Assembly (NCBI RefSeq): GCF_900538275.1
Contig: NZ_LR130778.1
Span: 186,001 to 250,000, forward strand
DNA: 64,000 nt
Direction: 5' to 3'
Origin: Petrocella atlantisensis
GTDB lineage: Bacteria > Bacillota > Clostridia > Lachnospirales > Vallitaleaceae
In this document: positions 53,201-61,170 of the stretch, piece after piece
Layout of the letters: each line of letters begins with the position of its first letter
Numbering within the stretch: the stretch's first letter is position 1
Translations under genes and position numbers: made by a program
Notes under the pieces: model-generated
What the model saw: the letters and a program-made list of their open reading frames with translations, nothing else
What the model was told of the DNA's origin: nothing
Database searches by the model: none

Positions 53201-53647
53201 CTATTGACTTAAACGCTTCTTGACCAATTGACTCACCAGTTTGGTATCTGCTTTACCGGATAACTCATCCGAAAGAACACCCATAACTTTTCCCATATCT
53301 TTCATAGATGTGGCACCTAGTTCCTCAATTGTCTTCGATACAATCTCATAGACTTCATCATCAGATAATTGCTTAGGTAAATAAGTCATGAGAATATCAA
53401 TCTCTGACTTCAATTCGTCGATGAGGTCTAAACGACCACTCTTTTCAAACTCAGGTAAGGCGCTTGTGCGCTTTTTAACCAGGTTTGCAATGATTTTTAC
53501 ATAATCTTCTTCCGAAACATCGATCTTTTGATCTTTTTCCATCTGAAGAGCTGATGTACGTATGGATTGAATCGTATTCTTGCGTAGAGTCTCTTTTTTC
53601 TTCATTGCTTCTTTAAAATCAAGAAACAATTGATCTTTTAAACTCAT
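53201..53647 (-). CDS. GatB/YqeY domain protein
   Basis: 148 residues. LKDQLFLDFKEAMKKKETLRKNT, VKKRTSALPEFEKSGR, LMTYLPKQLSDDEV and KDMGKVMGVL are YqeY motifs. Function uncertain, linked to amidotransferase tail domains. Follows rpsU by 22 bp, the usual rpsU-yqeY order. Confidence 0.94.
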   Translation of the reverse strand: MSLKDQLFLDFKEAMKKKETLRKNTIQSIRTSALQMEKDQKIDVSEEDYVKIIANLVKKRTSALPEFEKSGRLDLIDELKSEIDILMTYLPKQLSDDEVYEIVSKTIEELGATSMKDMGKVMGVLSDELSGKADTKLVSQLVKKRLSQ

Positions 53648-53669
53648 TCAACCATCCTATTCAAATAAA

Positions 53670-53843
53670 TTAGAATTTACGTTTTCTAGCTGCTTCTGAT
53701 TTCTTCTTACGTTTAACACTAGGTTTTTCGTAATGTTCTCTTTTTCTGATTTCTTGCATGATACCTGCTTTGGCGCAGTTTCTCTTAAATCTTCTAAGAG
53801 CACTATCAAGAGTTTCGTTGTCTCTAATCGTTACATTAGACAT
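53670..53843 (-). CDS. rpsU: 30S ribosomal protein S21
   Basis: 57 residues, too short to be obvious among longer frames: [39 protein letters not shown] and a Lys/Arg-rich tail ending RKRKF. Start ATG at 53841-53843 with GGAGGGAGG ahead. First gene of a two-gene unit with yqeY. Confidence 0.97.
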   Translation of the reverse strand: MSNVTIRDNETLDSALRRFKRNCAKAGIMQEIRKREHYEKPSVKRKKKSEAARKRKF

Positions 53844-53918
53844 AGCAATTTCAACCTCCCTCCAGTTGCGTATTGTGCTTGTCCTACAACTAAAGGTAAT
53901 AATTTAGCACTATAGATG

Positions 53919-53946
53919 ATTATACCACAATAATAATATTCGTCAA
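53919..53946 (-). promoter_or_regulatory. extended -10 promoter of rpsU
   Basis: TTGACG (complement 53941-53946), 16 bp, and TATAAT (complement 53919-53924) preceded by TGG (TGn extension). Confidence 0.85.
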
Positions 53947-53974
53947 CCTAATTTACAAAAATATTGGGTTTTGT

Positions 53975-55291
53975 CTACTTTACTTGGAACCTGTAGAATA
54001 ATCCGTCAAAAGTCGGCTCATCTTCCATATAATGCTTCATATGATCCATCATTATGGTGTTGGCATATGCAATCCTCTGTTGATCTGTTCCGGCCAATGC
54101 CAAGTCCTTTGGTATATCAAATGTTGGTATAACTGAGATTGCCTTCTGCGACCAATGGGTATAGGTAGGTGTATAGGCAACTTCTACGATTTCCGGACGT
54201 TGATCGTCCACTTGTCCCACCACCACTTCAAAAATCAAGCCAATATCCTTATGAGGGCCCTTACCATCCACATTTCTTTGTGAAGAAATAAAGTTGCCCA
54301 ATGAATAAATCACAACCCCGACTCTTGTACTGCCGTCTTCTTCTACGATTTCCTTCAAGGCCATCGGTTGTAACACATGAGGATGACCCCCTAATATAAT
54401 GTCCGCACCGGCTTCAAAAAGCTGATTCACTATAGGCTTTTGATAATTCTCATCCGGTAATGCTTTATACTCATTCCCATAATGAAGCATCACCACCACA
54501 AGACCATTGGTGGTTTTTTTGGCTAATGAAACTTTTTCAAGCATTTCATTGACATAGGTTTCATCGTACATATCCAGATGATTCACCATATAATCTTCAT
54601 CTTCTTTGAGTGTAAAACCGTTCATACCATAGGTATAGCTGATCATCGCAAATTCAATCCCATCTATATCAATGATCTTGATGCTACCTTCATCTTCCTT
54701 CGAAGCATAGGTACCTATATGTTCTATTTGATTTTGATCTAGTACTTCCAAGGTTCTAAGTAATCCTTTTACTCCCGTATCAAGAGAATGATTATTGGCT
54801 GTTGACACCAAATCAAAACCGGCATCTTTTATATTCTGTGCTAAAACATCAGGCGTGTTAAAAGTGGGATAGCCACTATAACCTCTAAAAGCAGTTTTTT
54901 CATTCTTAACTTTTTGTGTACCTACACCACCAAAAGTTGTCTCAAGATTACCTACTGCAAAATCCCCAGCTTGAATAATAGGTGATACATACTTAAAGGC
55001 GTCAGAAAAGTCATAAGAGGCACCATCATAACCACGTCTCAATTGATAGACATGCATCATAATGTCTCCAACGGATAAAAGTGATACTCTTTTAGTTTCA
55101 CTAATTGCTTCTTCTTGAATTATTTCTTCTTGAATTACTTCTTGATTCGCATTAACAGGAACTTCTTCGGAATTGATAATTTCCTGATTAATCGGTTTTT
55201 TTGGCTCGACCACTTTTCGATTGCCTATAATACAACCCGAAAGAATAACCAGTACCATAAGCCATAAAGTCAAAACTCTAATAAGTCTCAT
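53975..55291 (-). CDS. CapA-family (PGA biosynthesis-like) lipoprotein
   Basis: 438 residues. Lipobox LSGC at about residue 20. SVGDIMMHVYQLRRG and GNLETTFGG, STANNHSLDTGVKGLLRTLEVL, MLHYGNEYK, and GGHPHVLQPM are the metallophosphatase-like motifs of the CapA family. Some members act in poly-gamma-glutamate capsule assembly, but no capB/capC is nearby, so the role is open. A TTGACA stands about 60 bp upstream without a clear -10. Confidence 0.9.
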   Translation of the reverse strand: MRLIRVLTLWLMVLVILSGCIIGNRKVVEPKKPINQEIINSEEVPVNANQEVIQEEIIQEEAISETKRVSLLSVGDIMMHVYQLRRGYDGASYDFSDAFKYVSPIIQAGDFAVGNLETTFGGVGTQKVKNEKTAFRGYSGYPTFNTPDVLAQNIKDAGFDLVSTANNHSLDTGVKGLLRTLEVLDQNQIEHIGTYASKEDEGSIKIIDIDGIEFAMISYTYGMNGFTLKEDEDYMVNHLDMYDETYVNEMLEKVSLAKKTTNGLVVVMLHYGNEYKALPDENYQKPIVNQLFEAGADIILGGHPHVLQPMALKEIVEEDGSTRVGVVIYSLGNFISSQRNVDGKGPHKDIGLIFEVVVGQVDDQRPEIVEVAYTPTYTHWSQKAISVIPTFDIPKDLALAGTDQQRIAYANTIMMDHMKHYMEDEPTFDGLFYRFQVK

Positions 55292-55366
55292 GTCATCTCC
55301 TCAAAATATGTTTTTATTCATACTTTTATTTTTTATGAAAAAGCATCTTTTGTCAAGTCATTAAAC

Positions 55367-57976
55367 TTATTTATGTAGCAAACTTTTTTGAACATGTTTT
55401 CCAAGTTGTACAACCACAAGTGGTACTAGGGATAAAATCCCAATACTTGTTAACTGAGATATTGATAATGGACTGATTTCAAAGATGCCCTGTAATGGTT
55501 TTAGTAAAAGGACAGATCCAAGTAACACGATACCCAAAATCAACGCCAAATAGGTAAAAGGATTCATAAAGAGGGTTTTAAAAGTCAAAGGTTCATCCAT
55601 ACGACAATTAATACCATGAACCAATCTGGATAAACTGAGCGTAGCAAAAGCCATGGTCATCGCCACCCCGTGACCACCTTGATTCAATCCTAAATAGTAA
55701 GCCGTCATGGTTACTGTTGCAATCACAATACCTTCTAAGAGCACTTCAATTCCAAAAGCCCTGTCTAGTATTGGCTTACTGGCATCTCTTGGTTTTCGCT
55801 TCATTAACTGTCCATGTGCCGGTTCAACACCGATGGCGATGGCAGGTAGACTATCTGTCAAAAGGTTAATAAACAACAAATGAACAGGTGCAAAAGGTGC
55901 TTGTAAGCCTACTACTGAAGCGTATAATACAGCAAGTATACCGGCTGTATTACCGGACAGCAAGAATTTTACCGCATTTTTAATATTGTCATAGATACTT
56001 CTACCATTATTGATGGCCTTAACGATTGTCGAAAAATTGTCATCGGTCAGTACCATACTGGCAGCATCCTTAGCCACTTCTGTTCCCGTAATACCCATAG
56101 CAATTCCAATATCGGCTTGTTTAAGTGCTGGAGCATCATTGACACCATCGCCTGTCATGGCTACTATATGCCCAAGAGACTGCCAAGCACTTACAATACG
56201 AATCTTATGTTCCGGTGATACTCTGGCATATACCGAAACACTAGGGACCAACTGAATCAGCTCTGCTTCAGTTAGATCTTCAATCTCAGCTCCTTCGTAA
56301 GCCATATCCCCATCTCTTAAGATACCAATCTGTCTCGCAATTGCAGATGCCGTTATCTTATGGTCACCTGTAATCATAATTGGCTTTATACCTGCTTTAA
56401 TACAGTCTTCTACAGCTGCTGCTGACTCTTCTCTTGGTGGGTCCATCATGGCCACAAGACCAAATAAAATCATTTCATCTTCATGTTCCAAGGTTAACGT
56501 CGACTCATCGACTTTACGCCATGCAAAAGCCAACACTCTAAGTCCTTGATCCGACAGACTATGGTTGATTTTTTCATAAGCTATAATATCTGCTTCCTCA
56601 ATAGGTCGAACCCCGTCTTTGGTTTCAATGAACTTGGATCGCTTCAGTAATACATCAATGGCACCTTTTGTAAAGACAATGGCTTCACCATCGATATGTT
56701 GTAATGTTGTCATCAACTTTCTATCACTGTCAAAGGGTAGTTCAGACAATCTAGGTATGGATTCCCTTACCACAAGCTCATCCAAATGTAGGTTTTCCCC
56801 CAGATCAACAAGAGCAATTTCTGTTGGATCTCCGATTCTCTTATCTTCTGTTGTAACGGCATCACTGCATAGTAAACCAGCCATGACCAACTTATAATGT
56901 AATTTGTCTTCTTTATCAATAGCTGCCACATCTACCAGTTCGCCGTCTGTATAGATATGTTGAACTTTCATTTTGTTTTGTGTTAATGTACCTGTTTTAT
57001 CCGAACAGATGATTGAAACACTACCAAGACTTTCTACAGAATGCAGTTTTCTAATAATGGCATTTTGATCTGCAAGTTTTCTGGTTCCAAGAGCCAATAC
57101 AATGGTTACGATTGAACTTAAGGCTTCCGGAATAGCGGCAACCGCTAAAGAGATAGCAAACATCATAGAATCCATAACCCCGGTGCCTCGGTACATACTT
57201 AGGCCAAAAACTAACGCTGAGATCATAATAATAAACAGGGCCAGTTTCTTGCCAAACTGATCCAGATTACGTTGCAGTGGCGTCGACTTTTCCTTAGCAC
57301 TTTTTAACAGTGTTGCAATACGTCCAATCTCTGACTGGGTACCAACAGCGGTAATAACCGCTTTACCCCGTCCATAAGTCACATAACTACTGGAAAACAG
57401 CATGTTAACCTGATCGCCCAAAGCTACATGCTCTTTGTGAATGGGCTCTATCATTTTGTCGACACTAACAGACTCACCGGTGAGTGCACTTTCATTCAGT
57501 TGTAAGCTAGAGCTTTCAATAAGGCGTCCATCTGCTGCAATAAAGTCCCCGGCATCAACAATTAGAATGTCCCCAACAACCACCTCGGCTGATGGGATTT
57601 CCATGATTTGTCCTTCACGCATAACTTTAGCACTTGGAGATGACAAAGCTTTAAGACTTTTTAGAGATTGTTCTGCTTTAACATGTTGTACTGTACCAAG
57701 GATGGCATTGAGTATCAGCACCGCTATGATGACCAATGTACTTTCAAGCTTACCCATAACAGCCGAAACAATAGCCGCAACCAATAAGATCCATACTAAG
57801 AAATCTTTGAATTGGGATAGAAAGACCACCATTGGATGAACCGACTTAACCTCTTCTAATTTGTTTTCACCATGTTTTTCAATACTTTCTCTGACTTGTT
57901 CTTTTGTTAGACCAACATCTTGTACTTTAAAATAAACTTTTGTTTCTTCCGGTGACATCTGATAAAAATTCTTCAT
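55367..57976 (-). CDS. P-type cation ATPase, probable Mn2+/Ca2+ exporter
   Basis: 869 residues. Phosphorylation motif CSDKTGTLTQNK, TGES, GDGVNDAPALKQADIGIAMG hinge. IPEALSS in helix 4 and NLLTDSLPAIAIG in helix 6 are like PacL/SERCA-type Ca2+ pumps, and cation-ATPase N-terminus (MSPEETKVYFKVQDVGLT). The gene is preceded by a yybP-ykoY-type Mn2+ riboswitch, which suggests Mn2+ export. Start ATG after AAGGAG. Confidence 0.92.
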   Translation of the reverse strand: MKNFYQMSPEETKVYFKVQDVGLTKEQVRESIEKHGENKLEEVKSVHPMVVFLSQFKDFLVWILLVAAIVSAVMGKLESTLVIIAVLILNAILGTVQHVKAEQSLKSLKALSSPSAKVMREGQIMEIPSAEVVVGDILIVDAGDFIAADGRLIESSSLQLNESALTGESVSVDKMIEPIHKEHVALGDQVNMLFSSSYVTYGRGKAVITAVGTQSEIGRIATLLKSAKEKSTPLQRNLDQFGKKLALFIIMISALVFGLSMYRGTGVMDSMMFAISLAVAAIPEALSSIVTIVLALGTRKLADQNAIIRKLHSVESLGSVSIICSDKTGTLTQNKMKVQHIYTDGELVDVAAIDKEDKLHYKLVMAGLLCSDAVTTEDKRIGDPTEIALVDLGENLHLDELVVRESIPRLSELPFDSDRKLMTTLQHIDGEAIVFTKGAIDVLLKRSKFIETKDGVRPIEEADIIAYEKINHSLSDQGLRVLAFAWRKVDESTLTLEHEDEMILFGLVAMMDPPREESAAAVEDCIKAGIKPIMITGDHKITASAIARQIGILRDGDMAYEGAEIEDLTEAELIQLVPSVSVYARVSPEHKIRIVSAWQSLGHIVAMTGDGVNDAPALKQADIGIAMGITGTEVAKDAASMVLTDDNFSTIVKAINNGRSIYDNIKNAVKFLLSGNTAGILAVLYASVVGLQAPFAPVHLLFINLLTDSLPAIAIGVEPAHGQLMKRKPRDASKPILDRAFGIEVLLEGIVIATVTMTAYYLGLNQGGHGVAMTMAFATLSLSRLVHGINCRMDEPLTFKTLFMNPFTYLALILGIVLLGSVLLLKPLQGIFEISPLSISQLTSIGILSLVPLVVVQLGKHVQKSLLHK

Positions 57977-58023
57977 AAAATATTCTCCTTAGTTTGGCAT
58001 ATCGAAGATTTAGAAAAGCCCAT

Positions 58024-58063
58024 AGAAAAAGACTCAAAAAAACCTTTCGGTCTTCATTGAGTC
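58024..58063 (-). terminator. expression-platform terminator of the Mn2+ riboswitch
   Basis: Minus strand GACTCAA (complement 58057-58063) and TTGAGTC (complement 58031-58037) enclose a GACCGAAAGGTT hairpin, followed by TTTTTC. GACTCA here is also part of the aptamer's P1 helix, so the two structures are mutually exclusive: ligand-bound P1 would prevent termination. Confidence 0.8.
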
Positions 58064-58156
58064 TCACAAAATACAAGTCGTATCTTTATCACCGAGCTTT
58101 CGCTGTATTGACGATGATAAATCCCATATAGGCAGTTACTCCCTCATAGATGAATT
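58050..58156 (-). promoter_or_regulatory. yybP-ykoY family manganese riboswitch
   Basis: Read on the minus strand: TTCATCTATGAGGGAGTAAC, ATCGTCAATACAGC and TTGTGAGACTCAATGAA. The GGGAGTA element, the CGTCAATACAG segment and the GAGAC closing element are in family order; TTCAT/ATGAA and TGAG/CTCA form P1. Assigned by eye, supported by its place before a P-type ATPase and a coupled terminator. Confidence 0.82.
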
Positions 58157-58162
58157 AAATGA

Positions 58163-58191
58163 ATGATAGCAAATCAAATCGTATTTGTCAA
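58163..58191 (-). promoter_or_regulatory. promoter of the riboswitch-P-type ATPase transcript
   Basis: Perfect TTGACA (complement 58186-58191), 17 bp, TATCAT (complement 58163-58168). Transcription would start at about the 5' end of the riboswitch. Confidence 0.85.
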
Positions 58192-58220
58192 GTTGATAAA
58201 GAAGGGTTTTCATGGAACCC

Positions 58221-58260
58221 ATCTTTATCTTTATCTTTATCTTTATCTTTATCTTTATCT
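58221..58260. repeat. hexanucleotide repeat (ATCTTT)n
   Basis: Forty bases of uninterrupted six-base units, about 6.7 copies, between alaS and the riboswitch promoter. Prone to slippage; noncoding. Confidence 0.95.
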
Positions 58261-58293
58261 CCAACTACCAACACCGACCATGAAGTTCCTGGA

Positions 58294-58385
58294 ACTGGAT
58301 ATATGAATTAAGCAAGACAGCAGGAGCTGTCCGCCGACTTTTGGTGCAGGACGCACCAACTGGAGGCCGTAGTCATATATCCAGT
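58294..58385. repeat. 92-bp structured element with 13-bp terminal inverted repeats
   Basis: ACTGGATATATGA (58294-58306) and its exact complement TCATATATCCAGT (58373-58385) enclose two more hairpins: GACAGC/GCTGTC (58316-58331, loop AGGA) and TTGGTGC/GCACCAA (58341-58359, loop AGGAC). The design is a three-way junction with similar loops. No ORF. It could be a small MITE or a structured RNA. Confidence 0.8.
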
Positions 58386-58416
58386 GGAAGGGTTTTCATG
58401 GGACCCACAACAACTC

Positions 58417-61053
58417 TTATTTCATCTGCGACAAAAGTATTTCTTCTGCTTTTAACAAAGCATCTTCTATCTTACTTGGATCTTTGCCTCCTGCTTGTGC
58501 CATATTAGGGCGTCCGCCACCGCCACCGCCTACAACAGCCGCAGCACCTTTAATCATATTACCGGCATGAGCACCATGCTTTATAGCGCCTTCTGATGCC
58601 ATAACCAGTAAGCTTACCTTGCCGTCATTAGATGTTGCAAGAACCACAACCCCATTATCCAGCTTATTTATAAAGTTGTCGCCCATGTCTCTTAGACGAT
58701 CCACATCCACGCCATCAACCTGAGCACCTAAAAACTGTATTTCTCCAATTTGTTGCTTTGTATTAATAAGATCATCTACTGCTCCACTGGCTAATTTGGA
58801 TTTTAACTGGTCCAAAGCCTGTTGTAATTGCTTGTTCTCATCCAGAAGATTTTCAACTTTACTTAACACATTCGCAGGATCTACTTTGATTTTTTCTGCT
58901 ATCGCTTTTACAGTCGCTTCTTTATCCTTATAGTAACGAATCGCGTTTTCTCCCGTTAAAGCTTCTATCCTCCTGACACCTGCAGCCACACCATTTTCAG
59001 AAATGATTTTGAAGGTGCCGATTTCTATGGTGTTATGAAGATGTGTGCCGCCACATAATTCAACAGTGTAATCCCCCATAGATACAACCCTCACCACATC
59101 GCCGTACTTTTCTCCAAAAAGTGCCATGGCACCTTTTTTCTTTGCTTCATCTATAGGCAGTTCTTCTATGTTCACTTTTAATTCTTTAATCACCATCTCA
59201 TTGACTTCATCTTCAACCGCTTTGATTTCCTCTGCTGTCATCCCGGTGAAATGGGTAAAGTCAAATCTTAAGCGCTCACTATTAACAGCTGAACCAGCTT
59301 GTTCAATATGATCACCAAGAACATGCTTTAAAGCCTTCTGTAATAAATGTGTAGCACTATGGTTCTTCATAGTTGCATGTCTGTATGGGGCATCGACCTT
59401 AAGTAAAGCTTCATCGCCTACTGTCACTTCACCTTCAACCACATGACCGATATGGGCAATCTTCTCACCCATGAGTTTTTTAACGTCTTTAATCGCCACA
59501 ACACCTTTTTCAAAAACTATGGTGCCTCGATCCGCTTGTTGACCACCACTGGTTGGGTAAAAAGGTGTCTCGTCTACAAATATTGATACTTCTTCTCCCT
59601 TGACTGCTTTTTGAACAACTTGATCTGTAGTCAGCGCCCGTACAGTCGACTTACCTTCAAGATGCTCATAACCGATAAAGGTAGAACTAAGCTCCACTGG
59701 TAATTGATCATACACAGTTTCTTTTGCACCCATATAGTTGGATTCCTCACGTGCCGATCTTGCTCTATGTCGTTGCTCATCCATAGCTGCTTTGAACTTG
59801 TTTTCATCTACATTCAGGCCGACTTCACTTAAGATCTCTAAAGTCAGATCTAGTGGAAAACCGTAAGTGTCATATAATGTAAATGCTTTTTCAGCATCCA
59901 GTTCTGTAAGTCCGGCTTCTTTAACTTCTTCGATATAACCGTTTAAGATGCTAAGACCGTGATCTATGGTTTCTGCAAAACGTTCTTCTTCAATGGATAT
60001 CACTTTGTAGATATAAGCTTCTTTGTCCGATAATTCAGGATAAGCTTCTTTGGAGGTTTCAATAACAACTTCAACCAATTTCGCTAAAAAAGCCCCTTCA
60101 ATACCAAGTAACTTACCATGTCGCGCCGCTCTTCTAAGGAGTCTTCTTAGGACATAACCACGACCTTCATTAGAAGGCAGTATACCATCTGAAGTCATAA
60201 AAGTTACTGAGCGAATATGGTCCGTAATCAAACGAATGGATATGTCTGTTTTAGGGTCTTTTTTGTAAGTCACTTTGGCAATCTTACAGACTTCATCACG
60301 TAAGGCACGGATGGTATCCACATCAAAAATGGATTCTACCCCTTGCATCATAACCGCCAAACGCTCAAGCCCCATACCTGTGTCAATGTTTGGAAAGTCT
60401 AGTGGTATATATTCACCCTCAGGTGTTGCCTCAAACTGAGTAAAGACCAGATTCCAGATCTCGACATAACGATCACACTCACAGCCAACCGCGCAATTTG
60501 GATCATCACAACCGTACTGCTCACCACGATCAATATAGATCTCAGAACAGGGTCCACAAGGACCGGCACCGTGCTCCCAGAAATTATCCTTCTTACCCAT
60601 ACGCACAATATGATTCATAGGCACTTTTTCTTGTTCATGCCAGATTTTTTCTGCTTCATCATCTTCTTCATAGACAGAAACATATAAGAGTTCCTTAGGT
60701 ACTTCAAGTACTTGTGTAAAGAATTCCCACGCCCATGCTATGGCTTCTTCCTTAAAGTAATCACCAAAAGAGAAATTACCTAACATCTCAAAAAATGTAC
60801 CATGTCTAGCGGTCTTACCTACGTTTTCAATATCGCCTGTACGTATACATTTTTGACACGTGGTCATCCTTTTACTTGGCGGTGTTTCTTGTCCGGTGAA
60901 ATATGGCTTTAAAGGCGCCATGCCTGAATTAATCAACAGTAAGCTTTTATCGTTATGCGGCACCAAGGAAAAACTGTTCGCCCTTAAATGGTCCTTACTC
61001 TCAAAGAAGTCCAAATACATTTTTCTAAGTTCATTCAATCCGTAACTTTTCAC
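58417..61053 (-). CDS. alaS: alanyl-tRNA synthetase AlaS
   Basis: 878 residues. Class II catalytic core (NSGMAPLKPYFTG, RTGDIENVGKTARHGTFFEMLGNFSFGDYF), editing domain with NHSATHLLQKALKHVLG, GTHLHNTIEIG for zinc, and the C-terminal C-Ala domain ending VVGGGGGGRPNMAQAGGKD. Full-length. Start is GTG (61051-61053) seven bases after AGGAGG. No T-box leader is present in its 113-bp upstream region. Confidence 0.97.
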   Translation of the reverse strand: MKSYGLNELRKMYLDFFESKDHLRANSFSLVPHNDKSLLLINSGMAPLKPYFTGQETPPSKRMTTCQKCIRTGDIENVGKTARHGTFFEMLGNFSFGDYFKEEAIAWAWEFFTQVLEVPKELLYVSVYEEDDEAEKIWHEQEKVPMNHIVRMGKKDNFWEHGAGPCGPCSEIYIDRGEQYGCDDPNCAVGCECDRYVEIWNLVFTQFEATPEGEYIPLDFPNIDTGMGLERLAVMMQGVESIFDVDTIRALRDEVCKIAKVTYKKDPKTDISIRLITDHIRSVTFMTSDGILPSNEGRGYVLRRLLRRAARHGKLLGIEGAFLAKLVEVVIETSKEAYPELSDKEAYIYKVISIEEERFAETIDHGLSILNGYIEEVKEAGLTELDAEKAFTLYDTYGFPLDLTLEILSEVGLNVDENKFKAAMDEQRHRARSAREESNYMGAKETVYDQLPVELSSTFIGYEHLEGKSTVRALTTDQVVQKAVKGEEVSIFVDETPFYPTSGGQQADRGTIVFEKGVVAIKDVKKLMGEKIAHIGHVVEGEVTVGDEALLKVDAPYRHATMKNHSATHLLQKALKHVLGDHIEQAGSAVNSERLRFDFTHFTGMTAEEIKAVEDEVNEMVIKELKVNIEELPIDEAKKKGAMALFGEKYGDVVRVVSMGDYTVELCGGTHLHNTIEIGTFKIISENGVAAGVRRIEALTGENAIRYYKDKEATVKAIAEKIKVDPANVLSKVENLLDENKQLQQALDQLKSKLASGAVDDLINTKQQIGEIQFLGAQVDGVDVDRLRDMGDNFINKLDNGVVVLATSNDGKVSLLVMASEGAIKHGAHAGNMIKGAAAVVGGGGGGRPNMAQAGGKDPSKIEDALLKAEEILLSQMK

Positions 61054-61141
61054 AATAGTTCCTCCTAATTATATTTACACTTTAACCAATGATGCCTTTG
61101 AGTATTATATTCATATACTTTTTTCTCAATCACTCGTTAAA

Positions 61142-61170
61142 ATTATAAAGACATAACCCTTCTTTGTCAA
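61142..61170 (-). promoter_or_regulatory. promoter of alaS
   Basis: Perfect TTGACA (complement 61165-61170), 17 bp, perfect TATAAT (complement 61142-61147). The -35 contains the stop codon of the upstream ATPase gene (61167-61169). Confidence 0.88.

Larger units (their letters stand above)
58201..58407. repeat. pair of 21-bp direct repeats around a structured element
   Basis: GAAGGGTTTTCATGGAACCCA at 58201-58221 recurs at 58387-58407 with one change (AACCC to GACCC). A shorter copy TGGAAGGGTTTTCAT is at 43493-43507. Each long copy can itself fold (GGGTT pairs with AACCC). Confidence 0.8.

Noticed and set aside
58221-58260. Polypurine/polypyrimidine repeat as part of a coding gene
   Set aside because: No open frame with gene features crosses it; it lies upstream of a promoter and is a simple repeat.
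61054-61166. T-box leader for alaS
   Set aside because: The 113-bp region has no specifier stem or T-box sequence; only promoter, spacer and ribosome site are seen.
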